Below are positions 46,927 through 55,525 of a stretch of 64,000 bases of DNA, in pieces. Every line of letters begins with the position of its first letter. Positions within the stretch are counted from its first letter, which is position 1. Below the pieces are notes generated by a model that did not search any database, was not told where the DNA came from, and worked only from the letters and a program-made list of their open reading frames with translations. Source of the DNA: Pseudomonadota bacterium (lineage in GTDB: Bacteria > Pseudomonadota > Alphaproteobacteria > Rhodobacterales > Rhodobacteraceae). The translations under genes were made by a program, and so were the position numbers. The stretch spans positions 1 through 64,000 of the forward strand of contig JAKALB010000001.1 of the NCBI GenBank assembly GCA_021813365.1, read 5' to 3'.

Positions 46927-47788
46927 TCTCATGCGTGACCCCGTGCCCGACACCATGTCTGATCCTCTCGCCGATCCGACCCGCTTGACCAAACCGCATA
47001 TCATCGCCATCGCCAACCAGAAGGGTGGCGTCGGCAAGACCACGACCTGCATCAACCTGGCCGCGGCGCTGGTCGAGCGTGGTGCGCGGGTGCTGCTGGT
47101 CGATATCGACCCGCAGGGCAATGCCTCCACGGGCCTCGGCATCGGGGCGAATCAGCGAAAACTGACCTCGTATGACGTCATTCTCGAAAGCGCAGCCATG
47201 GAGGATGTCGTCTTGTCCAGCGACATCGAGGGTCTGCTGATCTGTCCAGGCAGCGCCGATCTTGCCTCGACCGACATCGAACTGGTGGCGAACGAAAAGC
47301 GTAGCTTCCTGCTGCATGATGCCTTGCGGAACCACTCGATCGACAGGTTACGGGTCGATTTCATCCTGATCGACTGTCCGCCCTCCCTGTCATTGCTGAC
47401 GGTGAATGCATTGGTGGCATCGGATGCCGTGCTGATCCCGTTGCAGGCCGAGTTTTTCGCGCTCGAAGGTCTCAGCCAGTTGATGCTGACCATCCGTCAG
47501 GTCCGGCAGAGCGCCAACCCGGGGCTGCGCGTTGAGGGTGTGCTGCTGACCATGCACGACGGGCGCAACCGGCTGAGCCTGCAGGTCGAGGCCGATGCCC
47601 GCGAAACCCTGGGCGATCTGGTCTTCAAGACGATCATCCCCCGCAATGTGCGGCTCAGCGAGGCGCCCAGCTTTGCCAAGCCGATCCTGACCTACGACAG
47701 CAATTCCCGCGGCAGCGAGGCCTATCGTGCGCTGGCGGAAGAAATTCTGGCCAGGCACCCGCTGGCACGCACCAAAGAGGCGACATGA
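46919..47788 (+). CDS. parA: Chromosome partitioning ATPase ParA (Soj)
   Basis: This 289-residue deviant Walker ATPase has IAIANQKGGVGKTTTCINLA, VLLVDIDPQGNAS and FILIDCPPSLSLLT. It drives movement of ParB-parS complexes after replication. The N-terminus holds two similar segments, each starting MSD; ATG 46919 (inside rsmG) and ATG 46955 are both possible starts, and the family fold begins only at about residue 22. The stop overlaps parB by four bases. Confidence 0.96.
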   Translation: MSDLMRDPVPDTMSDPLADPTRLTKPHIIAIANQKGGVGKTTTCINLAAALVERGARVLLVDIDPQGNASTGLGIGANQRKLTSYDVILESAAMEDVVLSSDIEGLLICPGSADLASTDIELVANEKRSFLLHDALRNHSIDRLRVDFILIDCPPSLSLLTVNALVASDAVLIPLQAEFFALEGLSQLMLTIRQVRQSANPGLRVEGVLLTMHDGRNRLSLQVEADARETLGDLVFKTIIPRNVRLSEAPSFAKPILTYDSNSRGSEAYRALAEEILARHPLARTKEAT

Positions 47789-48717
47789 TGAGCGAACGCA
47801 AACCGGAACGGCGCGGACTGGGACGGGGCCTGTCAGCCCTGATGGCGGATATCCAGGTCAGCCAGCCGGCGGCCGGCGGCGGCTCTCCTGGGGAACAGCG
47901 CGTTGCAATCGAACGGATTTTTCCCAACCCCGACCAGCCGCGCCGGGATTTCTCTCCCGAAGCGCTGGAGGATCTGGCGTCCTCGATCCGGCAGAAGGGC
48001 GTGATTCAGCCGCTGATCGTGAGGCCGCATCCAAACCGCGACGGATTCGAGATCGTCGCGGGCGAGCGGCGCTGGCGTGCCTCGCAGATCGCCGGATTGC
48101 ACGAACTGCCCGTCCTGGTCCGCAATTTCGACGACGGCGAAGTCATCGAGGTTGCGATCATCGAGAATATCCAGCGGGCCGACCTGAATCCGGTGGAAGA
48201 GGCCTGGGCCTATCGCCAGCTGATGGACAAGTTCGGTCACACCCAGGAAAAGCTCGCCGAAGCCCTGGGCAAGAGCCGGAGCCATATCGCCAACACGTTG
48301 CGGCTGTTGAATCTGCCGCAGGATGTGCTGGATCTGCTGCGCAAGGGCAGCCTTACGGCGGGACATGCGCGCGCTCTGGTCCCCTCGCCGCGGGCTTCAG
48401 AACTGGCGCGACAGGTGGTGTCCAGGGGCCTGTCGGTTCGCGAAACCGAACAGCTGGTCCTGGCCCCGTCCAACAAGGGCAAGGGAGGTGCCGGACGGCG
48501 CCGCGGTGAAGGCAAGGATGCCGATACGCTGGCGATCGAAGCGGATCTGTCGGCCAATCTGGGCATGTCGGTGAAGATCGACCATCAGCCGGCGGGCGAA
48601 GGTGGGGTCATCTCGATCCGCTATCTGTCGCTGGCACAGCTGGACGTGTTATGCGAAATCCTGTCGCGGATCGACATGAAGGATATCGGCAACTGGTCAT
48701 CGCGCTCAGGCGAGTAG
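47785..48717 (+). CDS. parB: Chromosome partitioning protein ParB (Spo0J)
   Basis: The 310-residue CTPase clamp has an N-terminal RGLGRGLSALMAD motif for ParA stimulation. The CTP-binding GERRWRAS and IENIQRADLNPVEEA follow, then a helix-turn-helix (TQEKLAEALGKSRSHIANTLRLL) that reads parS, and a C-terminal dimerisation domain. Two perfect parS sites lie 3.3 kb left and 1.6 kb right of it. Its 3' end overlaps the convergent hemW gene by 12 bases. Confidence 0.96.
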   Translation: MMSERKPERRGLGRGLSALMADIQVSQPAAGGGSPGEQRVAIERIFPNPDQPRRDFSPEALEDLASSIRQKGVIQPLIVRPHPNRDGFEIVAGERRWRASQIAGLHELPVLVRNFDDGEVIEVAIIENIQRADLNPVEEAWAYRQLMDKFGHTQEKLAEALGKSRSHIANTLRLLNLPQDVLDLLRKGSLTAGHARALVPSPRASELARQVVSRGLSVRETEQLVLAPSNKGKGGAGRRRGEGKDADTLAIEADLSANLGMSVKIDHQPAGEGGVISIRYLSLAQLDVLCEILSRIDMKDIGNWSSRSGE

Positions 48718-49905
48718 TCGGGCCAGAACCTGGTTCAGGACCATGCGGCCCCGCGTGGTCGCGTAAAGCTGGGTGCCACAGCACTGCAACAGGCCCATGG
48801 CGATCAACTCGTCCAGCCGGTCTTGCCGCAGCGGCTGCCCGCCCAGTCGGGCATGGCGCGCCAGGTCGATCCCCTCGCGGATCCGCAGCCCCATCAACAG
48901 GAATTCGGTCGCGCGATCTTCTCCGGTCAGCGCCTCGCGCGGGGTTTCGCCGCTGCCAAGCCTGTTGATCCGATCCAGCCAGGCTGCCGGCGCCAGCGGG
49001 CAAGTTGTGGCATGGCGCGTGTCATCCAGGGTCAGACGCCCATGTGCGCCCGGCCCGACTCCCAGGTAGTCGCCAGACTGCCAATAGATCAGGTTGTGCC
49101 GCGATTCCTGCCCCGGCCTGGCGTAGTTCGACACCTCATAGGCCATCAGCCCGGCCAATTCACAGGCTTCCAGCGTATCCAGATACATGTCGGCCGAGAG
49201 ATCTTCGCCCGGCAAGCCGTGCAGCTGGCCGGCGGCAAGCCGACGACCAAAGACCGTCCCGTCCTCGATCGTCAACTGATAGAGCGACAGATGATCCGGT
49301 TGCAGTCGCAGCGCGTCCGCCAGTTCCCTTGCCCAGTCGCCGCGACTCTGGTCCTGCCGGGCATAGATCAGGTCAAATGACACCCGGTCAAAGGTTTCGC
49401 GCGCCACATCCAGCGCCCGCCGGGCCGCCCCCACATCATGCGCCCTCCCCAGTCGCTGCAGGTCGCGATCGTTCAGCGCCTGAACGCCGAGCGAGACCCG
49501 ATTCACTCCAGCCGCACGGAAAGCGCGGAACCGTCCGACCTCGACCGAGCCTGGGTTGGCCTCCAGCGTGATCTCGATGTCATTCGCCGGTGTCCAGCAG
49601 GCCAGCGCAGCCGTAATGACTTCGGCCACGGTTTCCGGGAGCATCAGACTTGGCGTGCCGCCACCGAAATAGATGGTCTTCAGCCGGCGATCCGGCGTTT
49701 CCGCCGCCAGGCGACGGATTTCACTGACATAGGCCCGCGCCCAGGCGGCATGGTCCACTGACGTCGCCACATGGCTGTTGAAATCGCAGTAGGGGCATTT
49801 GCTGACGCAATAGGGCCAATGCAGATACAGCCCGAACCCGCCCGCCTGCCAATCCTGCAACCCATCCCCAGGCCCCCCTCCGGGCCGAACCCCGACGGTC
49901 ATCAT
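48706..49905 (-). CDS. hemW: Radical SAM heme chaperone HemW
   Basis: This 399-residue protein has the HemW-type cluster motif YCVSKCPYCDF (CxxxCxxCxF, which distinguishes it from coproporphyrinogen dehydrogenase HemN) and YFGGGTPSLM, then ANPGSV. HemW binds heme and inserts it into respiratory enzymes. ATG 49905 overlaps the ridA stop (ATGA); ATG 49902 is a second candidate. It forms an operon with rph-rdgB-ridA. Confidence 0.93.
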   Translation of the reverse strand: MMTVGVRPGGGPGDGLQDWQAGGFGLYLHWPYCVSKCPYCDFNSHVATSVDHAAWARAYVSEIRRLAAETPDRRLKTIYFGGGTPSLMLPETVAEVITAALACWTPANDIEITLEANPGSVEVGRFRAFRAAGVNRVSLGVQALNDRDLQRLGRAHDVGAARRALDVARETFDRVSFDLIYARQDQSRGDWARELADALRLQPDHLSLYQLTIEDGTVFGRRLAAGQLHGLPGEDLSADMYLDTLEACELAGLMAYEVSNYARPGQESRHNLIYWQSGDYLGVGPGAHGRLTLDDTRHATTCPLAPAAWLDRINRLGSGETPREALTGEDRATEFLLMGLRIREGIDLARHARLGGQPLRQDRLDELIAMGLLQCCGTQLYATTRGRMVLNQVLARLLA

Positions 49906-50279
49906 CAGCCCTTGAATGCCGTGACTTCGACCTCGATCTGCATCTCCGGCTGGATCAGCCCGCCGATCACCATCGTCGCCGCCGGTCGAATTGTGCCCAG
50001 GTATTCGTCCAGAACCGGGGTGATTTCCTCAACCAGCGCCCGGTCGGTCACGGTATACTGGACGCGCACGATATCCTCCGGCGCAAAGCCCGCCTCGGCC
50101 AGGACGCGCCAGATCGTTCCGAAACAGTTTCGTGCCTGTTCCGCGGCCGCCGCGGGCATCCGCATCGTTTCGTAATCATAGCCCGTGGTGCCCGACACGA
50201 AGCACCACCCACCCTTCACCACCGCCCGGCTGTAGCCCATCTTCGCCTCGAATGGCGATCCGGTCGATATATGTTTCAC
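49905..50279 (-). CDS. RidA family protein
   Basis: The 124-residue RidA/YjgF-fold protein has GGWCFVSGTTGYDYETMRMP and the late IRPAATMVIGGLIQPEMQIEVEVTA, which contains the conserved Arg. RidA enzymes deaminate reactive imine/enamine intermediates; this subgroup's substrate is unknown. GTG 50279 makes a GTGA overlap with the rdgB stop; TTG 50288 is an alternative start encoding FHVKH. Its start region coincides with a parS site. Confidence 0.85.
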   Translation of the reverse strand: MKHISTGSPFEAKMGYSRAVVKGGWCFVSGTTGYDYETMRMPAAAAEQARNCFGTIWRVLAEAGFAPEDIVRVQYTVTDRALVEEITPVLDEYLGTIRPAATMVIGGLIQPEMQIEVEVTAFKG

Positions 50280-50287
50280 GTGAAACA
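50272..50287. promoter_or_regulatory. parS: parS centromere site 2
   Basis: A second perfect copy of TGTTTCACGTGAAACA, identical to site 1. It spans the rdgB stop codon and the ridA start region, so its sequence is constrained by two reading frames as well as ParB binding. Confidence 0.93.
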
Positions 50288-50881
50288 AGCCTCCACGAAT
50301 TTGGCGAACGCTTTCGCCCGGTGACTGATCCTGTTCTTTTCCCAGCGGTCCATCTCGCCAAACGTCAACCCATGGCCATCCGGCTGAAACACCGGGTCAT
50401 AGCCATGACCCAGATGGCCGCGCCCCGGCCAGACGATCTGCCCGGCCATCTGCCCTTCAAACACTTCGTCCCGCCCATCCGGCCAGGCCAGAACCAAAGT
50501 GCAGCGAAACTGCGCCCGACGCGGAAAGACCGCCCCCACCGCCTGCAACTCGGCGTTCAGACGCGCCATCGCCCGGCCAAAATCCCGCCCGCCCGGACCT
50601 TCCGCCCAATCGGCGGTGTAAACCCCCGGCGCCCCGCCCAGGGCATCCACCGTCAGCCCCGAATCATCGGCCAGCGTCGGCAACCCGCTGGCCTTCGCCC
50701 CCGCATGCGCCTTGATCCGCGCATTGCCGACGAAAGTCGTCTCCGTCTCCTCCGGCACCCGCAATCCCAGCTCTCCTGCCGACACGACCGCCACCCCGAA
50801 CGGCCTCAGCAGATCCGAGATCTCCTCCAGCTTGCCCGCGTTGTGCGTGGCAATCAGCAGCCGTTCCCCGACCCGGTTCAC
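50276..50881 (-). CDS. rdgB: Non-canonical purine NTP pyrophosphatase RdgB
   Basis: This 201-residue Ham1-fold enzyme has [33 protein letters not shown] and YDPVFQPDG...RISHRAKA. It removes ITP, dITP and XTP from the nucleotide pool. GTG 50881 overlaps the rph stop (GTGA). The last codons lie in parS site 2. Confidence 0.95.
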   Translation of the reverse strand: MNRVGERLLIATHNAGKLEEISDLLRPFGVAVVSAGELGLRVPEETETTFVGNARIKAHAGAKASGLPTLADDSGLTVDALGGAPGVYTADWAEGPGGRDFGRAMARLNAELQAVGAVFPRRAQFRCTLVLAWPDGRDEVFEGQMAGQIVWPGRGHLGHGYDPVFQPDGHGLTFGEMDRWEKNRISHRAKAFAKFVEACFT

Positions 50882-51603
50882 AGCCCCGCCGCCGACAGCG
50901 CCGCCTTCTGGGCTTCGACCAGGCTGGCAACACCCCGCTCGGCAAGATCAAGCAACTGCGCCATCTCCTCCCGCGCAAATGTTGCACCCTCCGCCGACAT
51001 CTGCACCTCGATCAGCCGACCCTTCCCGGTCATCACGAAATTCCCGTCAGTGCCCGCCACCGAATCCTCGGCATAATCCAGGTCCAGCACCGGCTGCCCG
51101 GCATAGATCCCGCAGCTGACCGCCGCCACGTGATCCAGCACAGGTTCCGAAAGAATCAACCCGGACTTCCGCAGCTTCGCAATCGCCAACCGCAGCGCAA
51201 CCCAACCCCCGGTGATCGAGGCACAGCGCGTGCCACCATCCGCCTGGATCACATCGCAGTCCACCACGATCTGCCGCTCGCCCAGCGCGCTGCGATCCAC
51301 CCCCGCGCGCAGCGCCCGCCCGATCAGCCGCTGGATTTCCTGCGTGCGCCCCGATTGCTTCCCGGCCGCCGCCTCGCGCCTGGTACGACTGTTCGTGGCT
51401 CGCGGCAACATGCCATATTCGGCCGTCACCCAACCCAGGCCCGAACCCTTCAGGAACGGCGGCGGCTTGTCCTCCACACTGGCCGAGCACAGCACATGCG
51501 TGTGACCGACCTTGATCAGGCACGAACCCTCCGCATGTTTCATGACGTCGATCTCGATCGACACGCTGCGCAATTCATTCAATTCCCGACCCGAAGGACG
51601 CAT
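50878..51603 (-). CDS. rph: Ribonuclease PH
   Basis: This 241-residue phosphorolytic exonuclease starts [16 protein letters not shown] and has [46 protein letters not shown]-type arginine-rich phosphate contacts, and [11 protein letters not shown]. It trims tRNA 3' ends. It leads the minus-strand rph-rdgB-ridA-hemW operon and is divergent from hrcA, 168 bases away. Confidence 0.96.
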   Translation of the reverse strand: MRPSGRELNELRSVSIEIDVMKHAEGSCLIKVGHTHVLCSASVEDKPPPFLKGSGLGWVTAEYGMLPRATNSRTRREAAAGKQSGRTQEIQRLIGRALRAGVDRSALGERQIVVDCDVIQADGGTRCASITGGWVALRLAIAKLRKSGLILSEPVLDHVAAVSCGIYAGQPVLDLDYAEDSVAGTDGNFVMTGKGRLIEVQMSAEGATFAREEMAQLLDLAERGVASLVEAQKAALSAAGL

Positions 51604-51678
51604 GGCTCACCCTTTTCACATTTCCGTTCAGATAGGCCGGTCCCGGGCCGGCTTGCAAGCCTTGGCAGTAGACCCCGG

Positions 51679-51709
51679 TTGACGCCCACACCTTCCCTGC
51701 CACTATATC
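51679..51709 (+). promoter_or_regulatory. Candidate promoter of hrcA
   Basis: TTGACG (51679-51684) is a near-consensus -35. An AT-rich ACTATATC (51702-51709) at 17 to 19 bases supplies a possible -10. It lies about 65 bases before hrcA. No CIRCE inverted repeat is seen beside it. Confidence 0.4.
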
Positions 51710-51771
51710 GATTCCGGGGCCGCCCTTCGGCCCGAACCCGTCACGCTGCCCAACACCCGGATCGAAGACCC

Positions 51772-52839
51772 ATGTCCGAAACCCGCAAGCTGATGTCCGA
51801 CCTGAACGACCGCTCGCGCGAAGTCTTCCGCCGCGTCGTCGAAGCCTATCTGACCTCGGGCGACCCGATCGGCTCGCGCACCCTGACCCGCACCCTGACC
51901 GAAAAACTTTCCGCCGCGACAATCCGAAATGTCATGCAAGACCTTGAATATATTGGTCTTCTTGACAGTCCACACATTTCCGCCGGCCGCATCCCCACCG
52001 AACTCGGCCTGCGCCTCTTCGTGGATTCGCTCCTCGAGGTCGGCACCATGGCCGATGCTGACCGCGAAGTCATCGACCAGTCGCTCGACCCGGCCGACAC
52101 CGATGTCGTCTCGCTGCTGGATCAGGTCGGCGCCGCGCTGTCCGGCATCACCCGTTCGGCCTCGGTCGTGCTGGCACCAAAACAGGAAACTGCAATCCGG
52201 CATATCGAGTTCGTGCCGCTGGCGCCTGACCGCACCCTGGTCGTGCTGGTCTTCGTCGATGGTCGGGTCGAAAACCGGATCTTCACCCCTCCGCCTGGTC
52301 AGACCCCCTCCGCCTTGCGCGAGGCGGCCAATTTCCTGAACGCCCGGGCCGAAGGCCGGACGCTGGGAGAGCTGCGCGCGCGGCTGACCGACGAGATCGC
52401 CCGCCGGCGCCAGGAAATCGATTCGCTCGCCGCCCAGCTCATCACCGCGGGCCTGGCGCAGTGGGATCGTCCTGACGGCCAGGGCGAGCGGCTGATCGTC
52501 CGCGGGCGATCGAATCTGCTGGACGAGGCTGCGCAAGCCGACCTCGACCGCATCCGCAGCCTGTTCGACGACCTGGAGCGCAAGCGCGACATCGCCGAAT
52601 TCCTCGAGCTCACCGAGGCCGGCGAGGGCCTGCGCATCTTCATCGGCTCGGAAAACAAGTTATTTTCGCTTTCGGGTTCCTCTCTCGTCGTTTCTCCCTA
52701 TATGAACGCCGATCGCAAGATCATCGGCGCCATCGGCGTCATCGGCCCGACCCGGCTGAACTATGGCCGGATCGTGCCGATCGTGGATTACACCGCGCAG
52801 CTGGTGGGCCGCCTGCTTTCCGAGCGTGGCAAAGCCTGA
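51772..52839 (+). CDS. hrcA: Heat-inducible transcription repressor HrcA
   Basis: This 355-residue repressor has an N-terminal winged helix (REVFRRVVEAYLTSGDPIGSRTL, SAATIRNVMQDLEYIGLL), the SPHISAGRIPTELGLRLFVDSLL segment, and a GAF-like C-terminal domain ending IGAIGVIGPTRLNYGRIVPIVDYTA. It represses chaperone operons by binding CIRCE elements, kept active by GroEL. ATG 51772 is the family start although the frame is open upstream. grpE follows 36 bases later. Confidence 0.96.
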   Translation: MSETRKLMSDLNDRSREVFRRVVEAYLTSGDPIGSRTLTRTLTEKLSAATIRNVMQDLEYIGLLDSPHISAGRIPTELGLRLFVDSLLEVGTMADADREVIDQSLDPADTDVVSLLDQVGAALSGITRSASVVLAPKQETAIRHIEFVPLAPDRTLVVLVFVDGRVENRIFTPPPGQTPSALREAANFLNARAEGRTLGELRARLTDEIARRRQEIDSLAAQLITAGLAQWDRPDGQGERLIVRGRSNLLDEAAQADLDRIRSLFDDLERKRDIAEFLELTEAGEGLRIFIGSENKLFSLSGSSLVVSPYMNADRKIIGAIGVIGPTRLNYGRIVPIVDYTAQLVGRLLSERGKA

Positions 52840-52875
52840 TAAGGCGGCGCAGATTCAAGGCAAGGACGGATAGAC

Positions 52876-53409
52876 ATGACGGATGACACCCCGATCCCCG
52901 AAGAGGTCGACCTGGCTGAGATCGAGGCCTTCATCGAGCAAGAGCAGTTCGAGGCCCTGAAAGCCGAACGCGACGAATACCGGGACAAGTTCATGCGCGC
53001 GCTGGCGGATTCCGAAAACAGCCGCAAGCGCGCCGAACGCGACCGGCGCGAGGCCGAGCAGTATGGCTCGACCCGTCTCGCCCGTGACCTGCTGCCGGTC
53101 TATGACAACCTGAAGCGCGCCCTTGCGGCCGTCACCGACGAACATCGCACCGGTTATGACGCGCTGATCGAGGGCGTCGATCTGACCCTGCGCGAACTGA
53201 CCAATGTGATGACCAAGCATGGCGTCAAGCCGATCTCGCCCGCCGTGGGCGACACGTTCGATCCCCAGTTGCATCAGGCCATGTTCGAAGCCCCCATGCC
53301 CGGCACCAAAGCCGGGCAGATCATCCAGGTGATGACCGAAGGCTTCCTGCTGCACGACCGCCTGCTGCGCCCGGCGCAAGTCGGCGTGTCCTCCGGCGCC
53401 GCCGCCTGA
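52876..53409 (+). CDS. grpE: Nucleotide exchange factor GrpE
   Basis: The 177-residue protein has an acidic N-terminus, a long coiled coil (residues 15-60), and the beta-domain signatures NVMTKHGVKPISP and FDPQLHQAMFEAP...GQIIQVMTEGFLLHDRLLRPAQV. It releases ADP from DnaK. dnaK is not in the window, so the chaperone genes are split. GGACGGA precedes the ATG. Confidence 0.96.
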   Translation: MTDDTPIPEEVDLAEIEAFIEQEQFEALKAERDEYRDKFMRALADSENSRKRAERDRREAEQYGSTRLARDLLPVYDNLKRALAAVTDEHRTGYDALIEGVDLTLRELTNVMTKHGVKPISPAVGDTFDPQLHQAMFEAPMPGTKAGQIIQVMTEGFLLHDRLLRPAQVGVSSGAAA

Positions 53410-53423
53410 TCGAAACTGGCGCC

Positions 53424-53447
53424 GCCGGGGTCGGCTCAGACCCCGGC
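53424..53447. terminator. Bidirectional terminator-like hairpin between grpE and a convergent gene
   Basis: A perfect 9-bp stem GCCGGGGTC / GACCCCGGC with a six-base loop begins 15 bases after the grpE stop. The stop codon of the convergent glycosyltransferase lies in the loop, so the hairpin can serve both transcripts. No T-run follows. Confidence 0.45.
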
Positions 53448-54611
53448 TCGCGTCAGTGCCGCTTTCCCCGGAACCACGCCCTCCAGAACCTCGTCCCACA
53501 GTTTCCGCACATCGGCGCGAAAGAAGTCGCCCGAATAGTTCTGCGCCCAGGACTCGTGGATCCTGCGCGCCGCCGCCGCCGGATCCCGCTTCCACGCCTG
53601 GCACAGCGCCAGCACCTGCTCTGCGGCCGTCCGCACCCCCACCGGCCCCGACAGGTCCACCAGCGCCATCATCGGATGCACCAATGCCATGCCCGCGGCC
53701 CCACCCACCCTTGTCGAGATCACCGGCAGGCCGAATTCCATCGCCTCCAGCATGGCCAGCGACTGCCCTTCATAGCGCGACGTGATCAGAAACCCGTCCG
53801 CCGCGCGCAGGGCCAGGCGCACATCGGCCAGCGGTCCGCCAAAATGCACCCGGTCCAGGCCGTCCGCGCCCAGCACCGCGGCAAATCGCCGCTTCAGCCC
53901 CTCCGACTGGGTGCCCGAGCCATGAAGGCTCAGGGTCACGCGGTCGGGCAGCGCCGCCATCAGCCGCGCAGCCGCATCCAGATCCTTCTGCGGCGCGTCT
54001 CTTGTCAGCATCACCAACCGGATCCCCGGCCCCTGCGACCCGGTCGGCGGTGCAAATCCTCCCAGGTCCGAACCATTGGAAATCACCCGCCACCGGTGTC
54101 GCCCGCCCGCCAGCCGCCCCATCGCCGAGCGATCCTCCTCGGTCAGGAACACCTGCCATTCCACCGGTCCCCAGGTCAGGCTGATCCCCTCGACGAATCG
54201 CTGCAGGATCGACATCGCCCAGCCATGCCCCGGCCCAAAGGGTATCCCGTGATAGGTGCAGATCAGCCTCGGCGGGGTCGCCAGATCGCGCAAACACCAG
54301 CGCGCCATGGGCAGCGTCAGCCGCGCATTCGCCCAGATCACCGCCGGGGCCTCCTCGGCAATCACCCGGCCCAGCGCCCGCGTCGCCCGGATCAGCCGCC
54401 CCGGCTGCAACGAAGACGCCAGCCCCTCCACCACGCGATGGCCCAGCCCCATCTCGTGCACAAAGCCGAAGCCGCCGCAGTCCTCCTCCGAAACCACGAC
54501 AATCTCGGCCCGATCAACCAGCGCCGCAGCCAATTGTCCCAGATAGCGCGGCACGCCGGACCGGGCGCCATCGCCCCCCAGCAACAGCAGTTTCGGACGC
54601 CGCGCGCTCAA
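53436..54611 (-). CDS. Glycosyltransferase family 4
   Basis: This 391-residue GT-B protein has an N-terminal domain beginning KLLLLGGDGARSGVPRYLGQLAAAL. Its C-terminal donor-binding domain has IRLVMLTRDAPQKDLDAAARL and the EX7E-type segment ITSRYEGQSLAMLEAMEFGLPVISTRVGG. It should add a sugar to a surface glycan; the acceptor is unknown. Its start overlaps the stop of the GT2 gene by four bases, so the two work together. Confidence 0.85.
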   Translation of the reverse strand: MSARRPKLLLLGGDGARSGVPRYLGQLAAALVDRAEIVVVSEEDCGGFGFVHEMGLGHRVVEGLASSLQPGRLIRATRALGRVIAEEAPAVIWANARLTLPMARWCLRDLATPPRLICTYHGIPFGPGHGWAMSILQRFVEGISLTWGPVEWQVFLTEEDRSAMGRLAGGRHRWRVISNGSDLGGFAPPTGSQGPGIRLVMLTRDAPQKDLDAAARLMAALPDRVTLSLHGSGTQSEGLKRRFAAVLGADGLDRVHFGGPLADVRLALRAADGFLITSRYEGQSLAMLEAMEFGLPVISTRVGGAAGMALVHPMMALVDLSGPVGVRTAAEQVLALCQAWKRDPAAAARRIHESWAQNYSGDFFRADVRKLWDEVLEGVVPGKAALTRAGV

Positions 54612-55525
54612 ATCGCCCCCAGTCCGGCGGCCAGCGCCAGGCCGATTCGGCCGAAGGTTCCGCTCCGTCGCAAACCCAGCCGCCAGAACCCCAGCGCCCG
54701 CCCCGGGCCCCGGTCCGGCAGGGCACGCACACCGGCCACCAGCGCCCGCGCCTCATCGGTCAGCATGGCCCTGCCCAGATCCAATGCGGCCAGCTGTGCG
54801 GCGAATTCGTCTCTGGCACGGCCGGAGAATGCCCGGCGCAGCTTGCGCAACCCGCCCGCCAGCCCGGCTGCGCGTCCCACAAGGTTGGCCGCATGCTGCC
54901 GATACAATACCTGCACCTCGCACCCCGAAATCACCCGGCCCCCCAGGCCAAGCACCACCTGATAGGCCCACCAGTCATGCCAGACCGGCCGGGCCCCCGC
55001 CGCCGCAAGCTGCCGCAGCGCCTCGGCCGCCCTGGCGTTCAGTACCATGGCATGCCCCGGCCCGATGTTCTGCACAAGAGCCCGTGAGAGCGCCGCCGCC
55101 CCCTTCACCCCCGGATTCCCCGGCACCGCCACGGCCCGCCCGGCGCCCTTGCCGTCCCACAATGCCACCCGCGCCACGAACAGCCCCGGTTCCGTCACCG
55201 CCGCCAGAGCGTCCAGAGCCTCGCGCAGCTTGCCCGGCATCCAGACATCATCCTGATCGGCAAAGGCCACCGCCCCCGGTTCGGCCCGTTCCAGCAGCGC
55301 CAGGAAATGCGCGGCCGCACCCGCACCCGGGCCCTGCACCACCTCGACCCGGTCGGGCCATTCCGCCGCAAAGGCCAGCAGTATCGCCCGCGTGGCATCG
55401 ATCGAGCGGTCGTCTCCCGCGATCAGCCGCCAGTCCACGTCCCGCTGCCCGGCGATCGAGGCCAATTGCTCCTCCAGATAGGCCGCGCCGTTGCGGCAGG
55501 CCATCAGCACCGTCACCTCAGCCAA
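54608..55525 (-). CDS. Glycosyltransferase family 2
   Basis: This 305-residue GT-A enzyme has VTVLMACRNGAAYLEEQLASI, the metal-binding triad region FADQDDVW, and a WHDWWAY acceptor-region motif, as in rhamnosyltransferase-type GT2 proteins. It probably builds LPS O-chain or exopolysaccharide. Its start lies eight bases inside the end of mutS, so this glycosyltransferase pair may be expressed by read-through from mutS. Confidence 0.85.
   Translation of the reverse strand: MAEVTVLMACRNGAAYLEEQLASIAGQRDVDWRLIAGDDRSIDATRAILLAFAAEWPDRVEVVQGPGAGAAAHFLALLERAEPGAVAFADQDDVWMPGKLREALDALAAVTEPGLFVARVALWDGKGAGRAVAVPGNPGVKGAAALSRALVQNIGPGHAMVLNARAAEALRQLAAAGARPVWHDWWAYQVVLGLGGRVISGCEVQVLYRQHAANLVGRAAGLAGGLRKLRRAFSGRARDEFAAQLAALDLGRAMLTDEARALVAGVRALPDRGPGRALGFWRLGLRRSGTFGRIGLALAAGLGAI

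Noticed and set aside
51604-51771. CIRCE element in front of hrcA
   Set aside because: No TTAGCACTC-N9-GAGTGCTAA-like inverted repeat is present; only a vegetative-type promoter can be proposed.
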